Shown here piece after piece: positions 17,474 through 27,394 of a DNA stretch of 34,624 nt (the first letter of the stretch is position 1; each line of letters begins with the position of its first letter). Both the position numbers and the translations under genes were made by a program. The stretch comes from Prochlorococcus sp. AG-412-C21 (GTDB taxonomy: Bacteria > Cyanobacteriota > Cyanobacteriia > PCC-6307 > Cyanobiaceae). The notes beneath the pieces are model-generated. The model was not told the origin of the DNA and did not search any database. It worked only from the letters and a program-made list of their open reading frames with translations. The stretch covers positions 1 to 34,624 of the forward strand of contig QCKZ01000013.1 in NCBI GenBank assembly GCA_003214975.1. Direction: 5' to 3'.

Positions 17474-18784
17474 ATGGCTAATATCTTTGAAGTTCCTCAA
17501 CCAGGTAATGATCTTTTAGAAAAAGCTGATCAAGTTCGTTTGGCATCAATAAAAATAAGTCAGACTGAAAATCAAAATAGAATTAAAGCCTTAAATTTTA
17601 TGGCTGATTATCTAGAGAAAAATACTAAAGCAATTTTAGAGGCTAATAGTGAGGACTATATAAGAGCAGAAAAGAAAGGAATTTCAAAAGCTTTACTTTC
17701 TAGATTAAAGTTATCAAAAGAAAAATTAAATTTAGGAATTGATGGGGTAAGAAAAGTTGGAGACTTAGCTGATCCTGTAAATCAAGTTCAAATAAAAAGA
17801 GAGCTTTCCAAAGGACTTGTCCTAGAACGAAAAACTGTTCCTATAGGAGTTATAGGGGTCATTTTTGAATCTAGACCTGATGCTGTTATGCAGATTAGTT
17901 CTCTAGCAATAAGATCAGGTAATGGAGTAATGCTAAAGGGTGGTAGTGAAGCTAATTTAACAAACACTGCAATAGTCAATGCCTTACAACAGGGGTTAAA
18001 TGAATCAGGTCTAGATAATAATGCAATATGCTTACTTACAAGTAGAAAAGATAGTATGTCGATGTTAAATCTAGAGAACTATATCAATTTAATAATTCCA
18101 AGAGGAAGTAATGAATTAGTTAAATTTATTCAAGAGAATACAAGAATTCCTGTACTAGGTCATGCTGATGGAATTTGTCACTTGTTTATAGATAATGAGG
18201 CAAATCTTGAAATGGCTTTATCAGTCGCTCTAGACAGTAAAATTCAATATCCTGCAGCATGTAATGCCATTGAAACTTTATTAGTGCATAAAGATATTGC
18301 ACCAGTTTTTCTTGAAAAGGCGATACCTTTATTTAATTCAAATGACGTTAAATTAATCGGCGATAAAAAATCTGTTGAATTAGGTATAAAGGATGAAGCT
18401 AGTTTAGAAGATTGGCAAACTGAATATTTAGATTTAATTTTATCAATAAAAATTGTTGACGATCTTGATGAGGCAATCACTCATATTCAAAAATATAGTT
18501 CAAAACATACAGATGGAATTATTACTGAAAATTTAAGTACGGCTAATAAATTTATGAATGTAGTTGATAGTGCAGGTGTTTTTCATAACTGCTCTACAAG
18601 GTTTGCTGATGGGTTTAGATATGGATTCGGAGCTGAAGTTGGGATATCTACTCAGACTCTGCCACCAAGAGGACCTGTAGGTCTAGAAGGTTTGGTAACT
18701 TATAAATATTTCCTAACAGGCGATGGGCATATAGTTGATTATTTTTCATCAGGTAAGGCTATCTATACACATAAAGATCTTTAA
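17474..18784 (+). CDS. proA: Gamma-glutamyl phosphate reductase
   Basis: ProA reduces gamma-glutamyl phosphate with NADPH to glutamate semialdehyde in proline synthesis. The 436-residue length is normal for an aldehyde-dehydrogenase-fold ProA. Visible motifs include VPIGVIGVIFESRPDA (122-137), LKGGSEA (154-160), IIPRGSNELVKFI (207-219), HADGICH (230-236), and the catalytic Cys263 in YPAACNAIETLL. FADGFRYGFGAEVGIST with PPRGPVGLEGL is the ProA signature near the C-terminus. It begins 66 bases after the TamB-like gene. Its stop precedes the folB ATG by 11 bases, so proA, folB and the lipase may form one transcript. Confidence 0.97.
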   Translation: MANIFEVPQPGNDLLEKADQVRLASIKISQTENQNRIKALNFMADYLEKNTKAILEANSEDYIRAEKKGISKALLSRLKLSKEKLNLGIDGVRKVGDLADPVNQVQIKRELSKGLVLERKTVPIGVIGVIFESRPDAVMQISSLAIRSGNGVMLKGGSEANLTNTAIVNALQQGLNESGLDNNAICLLTSRKDSMSMLNLENYINLIIPRGSNELVKFIQENTRIPVLGHADGICHLFIDNEANLEMALSVALDSKIQYPAACNAIETLLVHKDIAPVFLEKAIPLFNSNDVKLIGDKKSVELGIKDEASLEDWQTEYLDLILSIKIVDDLDEAITHIQKYSSKHTDGIITENLSTANKFMNVVDSAGVFHNCSTRFADGFRYGFGAEVGISTQTLPPRGPVGLEGLVTYKYFLTGDGHIVDYFSSGKAIYTHKDL

Positions 18785-18795
18785 AAATTTTGAAG

Positions 18796-19158
18796 ATGGA
18801 AACTTTTTTAAAAATTGATAATATTAAACTATGGGCTAGGGTTGGTGTTCTTGATGAAGAAAGGAAATTAGGACAATTATTTTGTTTGGATATATTTTTG
18901 TGGACTGATTTTGAAAATTGTACCGTAAATGATGATATAAAAAAAACAGTTGACTATTCAAAATTAGTTCAAATTTTAAAAGATCAATCAAAGAAAATAT
19001 ATTGTTTCACAATCGAAAAATATTCAAACTCAATTTTAGAAATTATTGATCAAGAATTTAAGCTTTCTAAAATTAAAATTATTTTGACAAAATGCAATCC
19101 TCCAATTACAGGTTTTGATGGGAAAGTGTCAATAGTAAGAATTCTGGAAAATAATTAA
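18796..19158 (+). CDS. folB: Dihydroneopterin aldolase
   Basis: FolB splits 7,8-dihydroneopterin to 6-hydroxymethyl-dihydropterin and glycolaldehyde in folate synthesis. With the ATG at 18796 the protein has 120 residues, the usual size. Conserved residues are Glu22 in GVLDEERK, Tyr54 in TVDYSKL, Glu74 in FTIEKYS, and Lys99 in LTKCNPPI, matching the active site of the tunnel-fold octamer. A TTG two codons upstream (18790) is a possible but less likely start. The pterin chemistry is related to that of the QueD-like protein at 2313, but the two genes are far apart. Confidence 0.92.
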   Translation: METFLKIDNIKLWARVGVLDEERKLGQLFCLDIFLWTDFENCTVNDDIKKTVDYSKLVQILKDQSKKIYCFTIEKYSNSILEIIDQEFKLSKIKIILTKCNPPITGFDGKVSIVRILENN

Positions 19159-19163
19159 AAATA

Positions 19164-19757
19164 TTGGAAAAAAGAAATCCCATCATATTGATTCATGGTC
19201 TTTGGAATACTTCAAGCATTTTTTCTTCTTTTACCTCAAAGCTTGATGATATTGGAATTGAATATTTTGCTCCAACTCTTAAGCATTCATATGGAATGAC
19301 TTCAATTATTGATTTGACTAATACATTAAACCAATTAATTTTAGAGAAATATGGTTTAGAAAAAGAATTAGATATTTTGGGATTCTCTATGGGAGGGATA
19401 ATTGGTAGGTATTGGATTCAAAGATTTAATGGTTATAAAAGAACAAGAAGATTTATATCTATAGGTTCCCCTCATAAAGGTACATTGATGGCTCAATTAG
19501 TACCTAAGTACCCTTTTAGAGGAATATCAGAAATGAAAATAAATAGTAAGTTTTTGAAAGAACTGGCAAAAAATGATTTTTTTCTTGATGATATACAGTG
19601 TATAAATTTCTTTACTTATTGGGATCTAATGGTTTTCCCTGGCTGGTGGACTAATTTAAATTTAGGAAAAACAATATCAGTAAAAGTATATAAACATAGG
19701 AATCTTATAAGAAATAAATCTGTGATTGACAAAATAATCTGTGAAATTATTATTTAG
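19164..19757 (+). CDS. Lipase-like alpha/beta hydrolase
   Basis: This small 197-residue alpha/beta hydrolase has the parts of a lipase/esterase: the oxyanion motif HGLW (11-14), nucleophile elbow GFSMGG (Ser75), GSPHKGT (101-107) typical of triacylglycerol lipases, and candidate Asp154 (YWDLMV) and His178 (YKHRNLI). The start is TTG (19164-19166), 5 bases after the folB stop. No ATG lies between that point and the HGLW motif. No signal peptide is seen, so it probably acts in the cytosol. Its TAG stop lies inside the 3' end of prlC on the other strand. The substrate is unknown; a membrane lipid or small ester is possible. Confidence 0.82.
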   Translation: MEKRNPIILIHGLWNTSSIFSSFTSKLDDIGIEYFAPTLKHSYGMTSIIDLTNTLNQLILEKYGLEKELDILGFSMGGIIGRYWIQRFNGYKRTRRFISIGSPHKGTLMAQLVPKYPFRGISEMKINSKFLKELAKNDFFLDDIQCINFFTYWDLMVFPGWWTNLNLGKTISVKVYKHRNLIRNKSVIDKIICEIII

Positions 19758-21837
19758 CTTCAGAAAAACCTAAGTGCCTTATTAAAGCATTTGTTTTTGG
19801 CTCTCTTCCCCTGAATAGTTTGAATATATCTAATGGAGGTAAGCTTCCACCTAAGCTAAGTATTGTATCTTTGAATTTCTTTCCTATTAACTTTAAATCT
19901 TCAGTGTTTTCTAAATCAGCTTCTTCGAACATAGAAAAAGCATCAGCACTTAGAACCTCTGCCCATTTGTAGGAGTAATATCCTGCAGAATATCCGCCTG
20001 CAAATATATGGCTAAAACAACATAGAAAATGATCCTCCTGAATTGGAGCAATAACAGTAGTTCGTTTTGCAACTTCTCTTCTTATTTCATCTGCTGTTTT
20101 ACCTTCGTTTTTATCAATACTACTGTGTAATCTGAGGTCCGTAATTGCAAAATGTAGTTGTCTAAGAGTAGCCATACCACAATTAAAAGTTCTATTCTTT
20201 AGGAGCTTATCAAAATTTTCATCGGATAATTTTTCTCCTGTTTTATAGTGTCTAGCAATATTTAAAAGTGTATTTTTATGGAAACACCAATTTTCCATAA
20301 ATTGACTTGGAAGTTCTACTGCATCCCATTCGACGTTATTGATGCCAGCTGCTTGAGGGAGATTTATAGTGGTAAGCATATGTTGAAGACCATGACCAAA
20401 TTCATGGAAAAGTGTCTGAACTTCATCGAAACTCATCAAGCTAGGTTTGTCTTTTGATGGTGGAGTCTGATTACAAACAAGATAAGCAACAGGTAGAGTA
20501 TTATTCCAAATATTATTTTTATTTAAACATTCATCCATCCAAGCCCCTCCTCTTTTTGTATCTGGTCGAGAATATGGATCGAGGTAAAAAGATGCTATTT
20601 TTTTTTCTTCTTTATTGAGTATATTAAAAAACAAGACGTCATCATTCCACAAAGGTGCATCATTAGTGGCTTCGACGACTTTAATTTCAAATAGATTTTC
20701 GCTTAGTTTAAATAAACCATTTAAAACATCTTTTAGAGGGAACCAAGGTCTCAATGATTCTTGATCTAAATTAAGCTTTTCCTTTCTAAGAAGTTCAGAC
20801 CAATAACTTATATCCCATGGCTCAATATTTTGAGATTGTTGGAAACCATTAGCTTTGGCAAACTTTTTGAGCGTTTCTAATTCAATTTTTGCTGTTTTAA
20901 ATGCTGGTTCTCTAAGTTCCTCTAAAAGGTTTTCAACATTTTTAATTTCTTTTGCCATTTTCGTTGACAAACTTAGTTCTGCCCAACTTTTATAACCAAG
21001 AAGATTGGCCTTTTTAGTTCTTAGAGATAATATCTCATCAATAATTTGAGAATTATTTTTATCTCCTTGAGACGCCCTGCCCACGAATAATTTATATAGT
21101 TTTTCTCTAAGTTTCCGGTCGGTGGCATATGTCATAAATGATGTATAAGTTGGAATATCTAGACTTAATTTCCAAGGCCCATTTTGAACATTTACTTCGC
21201 CATCCTTCTTTAAGTGATTATGAGCAGAAATTGCCATTAATTCAAGTACTCGCTCAGGAAGACCATCAACTTCAGATTTTTTATTTAAAATTAAGAAACA
21301 TTGGTTAGTAGCATCAAGAACATTGTTACTAAAGTCGGTAGATAGCTTTCCAAGCTTTTCTGAAATATTATTGAATTCTTCCTGATCAATTTTTTTTAGT
21401 GAAATACCTCTATGTTGCATCTCAAGAATTTCTTTATCTAAAATTCTGTTTTTGATTTGATCTAAGTTATTTGTCTCTTTGAGCTTTACTAGAGAGTCGT
21501 AAATTATTTTGCTTTGTCCAAATTTGTTACTTAAACTTATAATCTCAGGAAGAAATTTTGCATAAATATCTCTAAGACTTTCAGAATTATTTACGGCATT
21601 TAAGTGGCTTATTACTCCCCAACTCCATCTAAGAATTTCATTGACTTCATTTAAAGGATTAATTACTTTATCCCAACTTAAATTATTTTGAATCAAATAG
21701 TTTGATAGGTTATTCTCAATGTTTTTAAAATCTTTATTTATTTTTTCTATTACATTAGGAAATTGTTTACTAATATTTTCTGGAGTAAACTTCTTAAAAT
21801 CAGGTAATTCTCCATATTGAAAAATTGAGGTTTCCAT
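19750..21837 (-). CDS. prlC: M3 family oligopeptidase (oligopeptidase A)
   Basis: This 695-residue zinc metallopeptidase would degrade short peptides in the cytosol, including cleaved signal peptides. It is the usual length for PrlC/thimet oligopeptidase relatives. The zinc site is HEFGH (478-482, with HGLQHM following) and the third ligand is probably Glu508 in VELPSQFMENW. RPDTKRGGAWMDE (424-436) and IFAGGYSAGYYSYKW (C-terminal third) are substrate-binding motifs of the M3A subfamily. Its last codons overlap by 8 bases with the convergent lipase gene. It lies 19 bases downstream of the ndhD start, in the order ndhD then prlC? No: ndhD ends at 21857, so prlC follows the ndhD stop after 19 bases on the same strand. 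Confidence 0.95.
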   Translation of the reverse strand: METSIFQYGELPDFKKFTPENISKQFPNVIEKINKDFKNIENNLSNYLIQNNLSWDKVINPLNEVNEILRWSWGVISHLNAVNNSESLRDIYAKFLPEIISLSNKFGQSKIIYDSLVKLKETNNLDQIKNRILDKEILEMQHRGISLKKIDQEEFNNISEKLGKLSTDFSNNVLDATNQCFLILNKKSEVDGLPERVLELMAISAHNHLKKDGEVNVQNGPWKLSLDIPTYTSFMTYATDRKLREKLYKLFVGRASQGDKNNSQIIDEILSLRTKKANLLGYKSWAELSLSTKMAKEIKNVENLLEELREPAFKTAKIELETLKKFAKANGFQQSQNIEPWDISYWSELLRKEKLNLDQESLRPWFPLKDVLNGLFKLSENLFEIKVVEATNDAPLWNDDVLFFNILNKEEKKIASFYLDPYSRPDTKRGGAWMDECLNKNNIWNNTLPVAYLVCNQTPPSKDKPSLMSFDEVQTLFHEFGHGLQHMLTTINLPQAAGINNVEWDAVELPSQFMENWCFHKNTLLNIARHYKTGEKLSDENFDKLLKNRTFNCGMATLRQLHFAITDLRLHSSIDKNEGKTADEIRREVAKRTTVIAPIQEDHFLCCFSHIFAGGYSAGYYSYKWAEVLSADAFSMFEEADLENTEDLKLIGKKFKDTILSLGGSLPPLDIFKLFRGREPKTNALIRHLGFSEAK

Positions 21838-21856
21838 TTATTAAAGTAAATTAAAT

Positions 21857-23395
21857 TTAACTAATCTTTGAAATTATCCCAACTAATTTAGCTAACGTGA
21901 GCTGCTGACTGAGAGCGTTGGTTGAAGATTCATATAAATTTATGGCAATTTTTGGCCAAAAACCTATTACTAAAGTGGGCAATAATAAACTGAAACCAAT
22001 CGTTAATTCTCTGCCATTCATCTCTTTAACTGTCGCTAGTGCTGGAATCCTAGGACCAAAAAATACTCTTCTACACATTGATAGTAGATATATTGGTGTT
22101 AGAACTAGACCGATAGCTGCAATAAGAATTGTGATTGATCTAAATAGAGAGCTGAAGCCTTCTTGACTAGTGATACCTAAAAATACAGTTATTTCACTAA
22201 TAAAACCACTCATGCCAGGCAGTGCTAGAGAAGCTAGAGAGCTTGCCAAGAAAAAAGCAAAAGTTATTGGTAAAACCTTTGCTAAACCTCCCATATTTGG
22301 AATCGAAAGAGTATTTGTTCTTTCATAGAATGAGCCTGTAACAAAGAACATAGCTGCAGCGATAAGTCCGTGACTGATCATTTGAAGCATTGCACCGCTT
22401 ATCCCTAAAGCATCCACTGCTCCAATTCCTAAAAGAACGAAACCCATATGACTTACTGAGCTACATGCAATTCTCCTTTTGACATTATCTTGAGCAAATG
22501 CATTTAGTGCTCCGTAAATTATATTAATGATTCCAAGAATAATTAATGCAGGTGCAATTTGTAGATGTACTTCAGGGAGTATTTGAACGTTGAATCTTAA
22601 GAGAGCGTAGCCTCCCATTTTTAAAAGTATTCCGGCAAGTAACATTGATACTGGTGCATTAGCCTCTCCATGCGCATCTGGTAACCAAGTATGTAGTGGA
22701 AAGATAGGAAGTTTTACTCCAAAACCTATTAAAAATCCCAGATAGGATAACAATGCTAGGCTGCCTGTTACATGTTTATTTGTTAAGTCGGTAATATTTA
22801 AAGTAAAGGTATCGCCACTCAAGGCAATTGCTAATCCACTTATGAGTATTAATAGAGAAGCTAGAGCTGTATAAAGAATAAATTTAGTGGCTGCATATAA
22901 TTTCTTTTTCCCTCCCCAAATTGCAATAAGAAGATATACCGGAACCAATTCAAGTTCCCAAGCCAAGAAAAATAATAGGAAATCTTGAGAGAGGAAAACT
23001 AGTGCCTGTGCTGATGCTTGAACTAATAAAAGAGCAAAATATAAATTAGATTTTTTCTTAATTTTCCAACTTGCGGCAGCTGATAAAAATGTAATTAATC
23101 CACTCAAAGCTACTAAAGGAGCAGATAAGCCATCTACTCCAAGTGACCACTCTAATCCTATTGAGGGTAACCAGGTAGCTCTTTCTACAAGTTGCAAAGA
23201 GCTATCTGCAGTATTGAATTTCTGGAAAAGGACGCAGATTATTAGTAAAAAATCTATAAATAAAAAACTTAATGAGATATTTCTTGGGAGTGTATTATCT
23301 TCTCCTTCCTTCGAATTCAAGAAAGGCATTATTAATGCCCCCATTAAAGGCAGTAAAACAATAGAGGATAGCCAAGGAAAAGATTCTAAATTCAT
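21857..23395 (-). CDS. ndhD: NAD(P)H-quinone oxidoreductase chain 4 (NDH-1 subunit NdhD)
   Basis: This is a 512-residue, roughly 14-helix antiporter-like subunit of the thylakoid NDH-1 complex, used in respiration and cyclic electron flow around photosystem I. Residues needed for proton pumping in the NuoM family are present: Glu147 in WELELVP, Lys228 in [17 protein letters not shown], His234, and Lys259 in [20 protein letters not shown] is the usual N-terminal signature. It looks like the respiratory/cyclic (NdhD1-like) type, because streamlined Prochlorococcus are not known to carry the CO2-uptake forms; that choice is inference. Its 79-base upstream gap after thrB could carry a promoter. 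prlC follows after 19 bases. Confidence 0.95.
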   Translation of the reverse strand: MNLESFPWLSSIVLLPLMGALIMPFLNSKEGEDNTLPRNISLSFLFIDFLLIICVLFQKFNTADSSLQLVERATWLPSIGLEWSLGVDGLSAPLVALSGLITFLSAAASWKIKKKSNLYFALLLVQASAQALVFLSQDFLLFFLAWELELVPVYLLIAIWGGKKKLYAATKFILYTALASLLILISGLAIALSGDTFTLNITDLTNKHVTGSLALLSYLGFLIGFGVKLPIFPLHTWLPDAHGEANAPVSMLLAGILLKMGGYALLRFNVQILPEVHLQIAPALIILGIINIIYGALNAFAQDNVKRRIACSSVSHMGFVLLGIGAVDALGISGAMLQMISHGLIAAAMFFVTGSFYERTNTLSIPNMGGLAKVLPITFAFFLASSLASLALPGMSGFISEITVFLGITSQEGFSSLFRSITILIAAIGLVLTPIYLLSMCRRVFFGPRIPALATVKEMNGRELTIGFSLLLPTLVIGFWPKIAINLYESSTNALSQQLTLAKLVGIISKIS

Positions 23396-23465
23396 TTATA
23401 GAATGAATAATTTTTTTATTCTAGTTGAAGTTGTACTAGCTTGAGACTATAACATTAAAAATGTC

Positions 23466-23481
23466 TAAGTAAAACTACTTA
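23466..23481 (-). terminator. Small hairpin at the thrB stop codon
   Basis: On the minus strand TAAGTA (23481-23476) and TACTTA (23471-23466) pair perfectly around GTTT, and a run of five T follows shortly after. The hairpin includes the thrB TAG stop. It could be a weak terminator separating thrB from ndhD. The stem is only six base pairs, so this is tentative. Confidence 0.35.
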
Positions 23482-24422
23482 CTATAGATAGTATTAAATT
23501 GACTGCCTGTTGTTTGAAGGTTTAAAAATGGTGCCCTACTTGCCACACCTAACTGCTCCCAAGCTTTTACCATCGCTTGACTGACGCTTTTGCCATTTTC
23601 CTTTTTACACAAAGCTAAGATACTTGGTCCTGCTCCACTAATTGCGCACCCTAAAGCACCTGCTTGTTGTGCCGCATCTTTGACTTCCAGTCCGCCTTTA
23701 ATAAGTTTCCATCTGTATGGTTCATGTAGCTTATCAAACATGCCCTCTTTTATTAATTCATTATTTCCTGTCTTTAAGCCGTTTAGTAATAAAGTAAGTG
23801 CCCCCATATTTGTCACTGCATCAGATATTGGTACATTCTTAGGCATTACTTTCCTTGCTTCACTTGTGCTTAATCGAATAGCAGGTATTGCTACAACAGC
23901 TTTAATGGAATCGTGCCAATCACATCTTATAATTCTCCATCTTTGAGAAGATGACCTGGCTGTCAAACAAAGACCCCCTAATAGAGAGGGAACCACATTA
24001 TCAGGATGACCCTCAATATCAATCGCAAGTTCCAGAAGTTTTTCTTTGCTAAGGGGGGAGTTCATTATTGCATTTGCTCCGATTAGTCCAGCAACTATTG
24101 CTGTAGCACTACTTCCAAGCCCACGTGCAGGTGGTACGGCAAGCTTAACTCTTGCTTCAAGGGCAAAAGAAGCCATATTTGCATTCTCCCATACTTTCTG
24201 AGCCGCTCTATAAACTAAGTTTTCAGGCCCCCCTCTCAAGTGATTACCATCTGTACTTTCCATTATTAAATCAAATCTATCTCCACCACCTTCAATTCTT
24301 GTGAAAATAAATTCATTATATAAATCTAATGCTGCACCAAGGCAGTCGAAGCCAGGCCCCAAATTAGCTGTTGTGGAAGGTACTGTTACTCTTATTTTTT
24401 TACCTACTTCAGGAATAGACAT
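23475..24422 (-). CDS. thrB: Homoserine kinase
   Basis: ThrB phosphorylates homoserine with ATP, the step before threonine synthase. The 315-residue protein is a GHMP kinase. The N-terminal motif is VPSTTANLGPGFDCLGAALD (14-33). The ATP-binding loop PPARGLGSSATA is at 97-108. A C-terminal glycine motif, GCAISGAGPSILAL, lies at about 256-269. Its ATG is 7 bases after the glk stop on the same strand, so it is very likely in one operon with glk and thrS upstream. Confidence 0.97.
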   Translation of the reverse strand: MSIPEVGKKIRVTVPSTTANLGPGFDCLGAALDLYNEFIFTRIEGGGDRFDLIMESTDGNHLRGGPENLVYRAAQKVWENANMASFALEARVKLAVPPARGLGSSATAIVAGLIGANAIMNSPLSKEKLLELAIDIEGHPDNVVPSLLGGLCLTARSSSQRWRIIRCDWHDSIKAVVAIPAIRLSTSEARKVMPKNVPISDAVTNMGALTLLLNGLKTGNNELIKEGMFDKLHEPYRWKLIKGGLEVKDAAQQAGALGCAISGAGPSILALCKKENGKSVSQAMVKAWEQLGVASRAPFLNLQTTGSQFNTIYSK

Positions 24423-24429
24423 TTTTTTG

Positions 24430-25464
24430 TTAAGTAGTGTTTAAAAGCATTTTTGCTCTGCAGGCTGCACTAAAAAGTCCTAACTCTTCATCTAAAATTA
24501 CTTTCAGAGGTATTGCTTTAAGAATATCTTTTAATCTTCCTTTATCAAAAAATTGTTTCATAAATAAATCTGATTTAAAGTTTTTGAAATGTTTTGGCGC
24601 TGTCCCGCCAGAAATCCATAGCCCGCCAAAGCATAACTCTTGAAGAGCAACATCTCCCAATAACGAGGCATAAGCACCTAACCATATCCTCTCAACTTCA
24701 ATCATTAGCTCATCCCCCTCGCTTGAAAGATTACAAATTCTTTCAGGGAGTTCTTTTCTCAAAGCATCAGAAGTTTTAATTTCTTTTAAATATTTTTGTA
24801 GAGGGTGGTTTTCTGCATCAGATTTGCTAAGTCTCCATTCGGCTATTCTTGATAAACCAGTACCGCTAATAATTCTTTCACAAGATATCCTCTCAACTTT
24901 TAGAGAATTCTTAAGCCAAATCTTTAATTCCCATTCTAATTCTGACTTTGGCGAATATTCAACATGACCACCTTCGCTAGCTAAAACTTTTACTTTACTT
25001 CCAGATATTATTCCTCTTGCGATGCCCAAACCAGTTCCGGCTCCAACAATTGCATGCAAATCTTTGTTGACACCTTCATAATGTGCACAATTTTGGATAG
25101 TAGAATATTGATTTTTTTTTAAGAAAGGTATTCCATAAATTTGTACTGCGAAATCATTTATCACCTCGCAACTTTTAAAATTAAATTTGTTTTTTAATTC
25201 TTTCCCACAAATACTCCATGATAAATTAATAATCTTTGCGTTGTTGTTAGATACAGGACCAGCTACAGCTAAACAAGCAGAAGAAGGATAAGTAAAATTT
25301 CGGCATTCATTTTTGAGGAAATCCTCTAAAATTAAATCGAATGAATTCCATCGAGCAGATATATATTTTTTTTTAACTAGTAATTTAGGAGAATCATAAT
25401 TATCCTGTGAGAAAATTCCTAATAAAACCTTTGTACCTCCAAGATCACAAGCGAGACAATTCAT
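24430..25464 (-). CDS. glk: Glucokinase (Glk family)
   Basis: This enzyme phosphorylates glucose with ATP in the cytosol. The 344-residue protein has the sugar-kinase/actin-like fold: phosphate-1 motif ACDLGGTKVLLG (5-16), AVAGPVSNN, the sugar-binding segment VINDFAVQIYGI (about 100-111), the adenosine-side glycine motif VGAGTGLGIA (about 140-149), EGGHVEY, and GGLWISGGTAPK near the C-terminus. These fit the Glk rather than the ROK family, since the ROK zinc-binding cysteines are absent. It follows thrS after 10 bases and precedes thrB by 7 bases. Confidence 0.93.
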   Translation of the reverse strand: MNCLACDLGGTKVLLGIFSQDNYDSPKLLVKKKYISARWNSFDLILEDFLKNECRNFTYPSSACLAVAGPVSNNNAKIINLSWSICGKELKNKFNFKSCEVINDFAVQIYGIPFLKKNQYSTIQNCAHYEGVNKDLHAIVGAGTGLGIARGIISGSKVKVLASEGGHVEYSPKSELEWELKIWLKNSLKVERISCERIISGTGLSRIAEWRLSKSDAENHPLQKYLKEIKTSDALRKELPERICNLSSEGDELMIEVERIWLGAYASLLGDVALQELCFGGLWISGGTAPKHFKNFKSDLFMKQFFDKGRLKDILKAIPLKVILDEELGLFSAACRAKMLLNTT

Positions 25465-25474
25465 CTATTTAAAA

Positions 25475-27391
25475 TTATTCTGTTCTCCCTCTTTTTGCTA
25501 TTAATTCATCCATTAATTTGAATAGATTAGGTAAATTGAAAATTCCTAAATTTGTTCCATCTAAAGCTCTTAGAGCGACTGAATCAAGTTGTTCTTCTTT
25601 GTCACCAATAACGGCAATTAATGGAACCCTCCCGAGAGTTGCCTCCCTTATTTTATATCCTATTTTTTCATTTCTAATATCAACTTTTGATCGATACCCG
25701 TTAGTATTTATTAATTTATTAAACTTTAAACATTTGTCATTATTTCTATCGGTAATGCTCAATAAAATTATTTGATAAGGCGCAAGCCAAATTGGAAATT
25801 TTGCTTCATATTGTTCAATTAGGATTCCGATGAATCTTTCGAAAGATCCTAAAATTGCTCTATGAAGCATGACTGGATTTCTTTTCTCATTATCAATATC
25901 TACATAAGTTGCATCTAATCTAATAGGCATTGAAAAATCAACCTGAATAGTTCCGCACTGCCAGACTCTATTAAGACAATCTTTTAACGAGAATTCTATT
26001 TTTGGGCCATAAAAAGCCCCTTCCCCTGGTTGGAGTTCCCACTCTAAACTCTTATTATCGAGTGCTTTGGTAAGAGCCTCTTCTGATTTATCCCAAATCT
26101 CTTCACTACCTACCCTTTTTTCAGGACGGGTTGATAATTTGATAATGATTTCATCAAAACCAAAAGTTTTATAAACCTCGAAAACAAGATCTATAAAAGT
26201 AGCAACCTCTTCTTGAATTTGTTCTTCTGTACAAAAGATGTGAGCATCATCTTGAGTAAAGTTTCTTACTCTCATTAATCCGTGAAGTGCACCAGAAGGT
26301 TCATTCCTATGACAAGAACCAAATTCAGCAAGACGAATAGGTAAATCCTTATAACTTTTTAAACCTTGATTAAATACTTGAATATGGCATGGACAATTCA
26401 TTGGTTTAATTGCATAAGTTCTATTCTCTGATGCGGTAGTGAACATATCCTCTCTAAATTTTTCCCAATGACCAGATTTTTCCCAAAGAGACTTATCGAC
26501 AGCTTGTGGGGTTTTAATTTCTAGATAATCATTTTTTTTAAGTATTTCTCTAATATATTTCTCAAGGACTTGGTAGATTGTCCATCCATTTGGATGCCAA
26601 AAAATCATACCTGGAGATTCTTCTTGTATGTGAAATAGTGAATGTTTTTTCCCAAGTTTTCTATGATCTCTTTTTTCAGCTTCTTCAATTCTTGTTAAGT
26701 AGTCATTGAGTTCTTTCTCTTTAGACCATGCAGTTCCATATATTCTCTGTAATGATTCATTTTCACTATTCCCTCTCCAGTATGAACCTGATAATTTAAG
26801 TAACTTAAAGTGCCTAAGATGTCTAGTATTTGGGACATGTGGTCCTCTACACATGTCAATATATTCTTCGTGTTTATAAAGATTAATGAGGCTTTCATCA
26901 TGAATATCTTCAATTATTCTTAATTTAAAAGTCTCATCTCTTTCTTGAAATGTTTTAATAGCCTCTTTTTTTGAAACTTGTAAGATTTCTACGTCATAAT
27001 TTTTTTTAATTAATTTGTTAATTCGATCTTCTATTTTTATTAAATCTTCAGGAGTAAATCTGTATTCTGAAAAAATATCATAATAAAAACCATCTTCAAT
27101 TACAGGCCCAATTGCCATTTGAATATTTGGGTAAATTTGTTTAACTGCATGACCAATAAGATGAGCAAAGGAATGTCTAATTATTTCAATTCCTTCTTTA
27201 TCTTTAGATGTGATGATTACAACTTTGGAATCTCTATTTATAGGAAGAGTTGCATCAAGAAGAGCATCATTTACTTTTCCAGCAATTGTTGCTTTAGCTA
27301 ATCCAGCGCCTATACTATGGGCAATTTCTAGAATGGTTACTGATTTTTCGAAAACCTTTTTTGAACCATCAGGTAAGGTAATTACTGGCAT
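25475..27391 (-). CDS. thrS: Threonyl-tRNA synthetase
   Basis: This 638-residue class II synthetase is full length. The TGS domain occupies about 1-62. The editing domain (about 63-225) has zinc-like residues His73 and His77 (HSFAH), Cys181 and His185 (CRGPH), so proofreading of Ser-tRNA(Thr) should be intact. The catalytic core (about 245-535) has the zinc Cys333 in MNCPCH, motif 2 around [20 protein letters not shown], and motif 3 [13 protein letters not shown]. An anticodon-binding domain completes the protein. It follows trpS with only 3 bases between and is followed by glk, so trpS, thrS, glk and thrB probably form one transcript. Confidence 0.98.
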   Translation of the reverse strand: MPVITLPDGSKKVFEKSVTILEIAHSIGAGLAKATIAGKVNDALLDATLPINRDSKVVIITSKDKEGIEIIRHSFAHLIGHAVKQIYPNIQMAIGPVIEDGFYYDIFSEYRFTPEDLIKIEDRINKLIKKNYDVEILQVSKKEAIKTFQERDETFKLRIIEDIHDESLINLYKHEEYIDMCRGPHVPNTRHLRHFKLLKLSGSYWRGNSENESLQRIYGTAWSKEKELNDYLTRIEEAEKRDHRKLGKKHSLFHIQEESPGMIFWHPNGWTIYQVLEKYIREILKKNDYLEIKTPQAVDKSLWEKSGHWEKFREDMFTTASENRTYAIKPMNCPCHIQVFNQGLKSYKDLPIRLAEFGSCHRNEPSGALHGLMRVRNFTQDDAHIFCTEEQIQEEVATFIDLVFEVYKTFGFDEIIIKLSTRPEKRVGSEEIWDKSEEALTKALDNKSLEWELQPGEGAFYGPKIEFSLKDCLNRVWQCGTIQVDFSMPIRLDATYVDIDNEKRNPVMLHRAILGSFERFIGILIEQYEAKFPIWLAPYQIILLSITDRNNDKCLKFNKLINTNGYRSKVDIRNEKIGYKIREATLGRVPLIAVIGDKEEQLDSVALRALDGTNLGIFNLPNLFKLMDELIAKRGRTE

Positions 27392-27394
27392 AAT

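Noticed and set aside
18790-18795. TTG start for folB two codons before the ATG
   Set aside because: The ATG at 18796 gives the standard FolB length and a normal N-terminus; the TTG adds only two residues.
19750-23395. ndhD-prlC gene order stated loosely in the prlC entry
   Set aside because: To be clear: on the minus strand ndhD (stop at 21857) comes first and prlC (start at 21837) follows after 19 bases; the alternative order raised in that entry is wrong.
23590-23946. 118-codon open frame on the plus strand opposite thrB
   Set aside because: It lies wholly inside the clear homoserine kinase gene on the other strand and its translation has no recognisable domain; it is a shadow frame.
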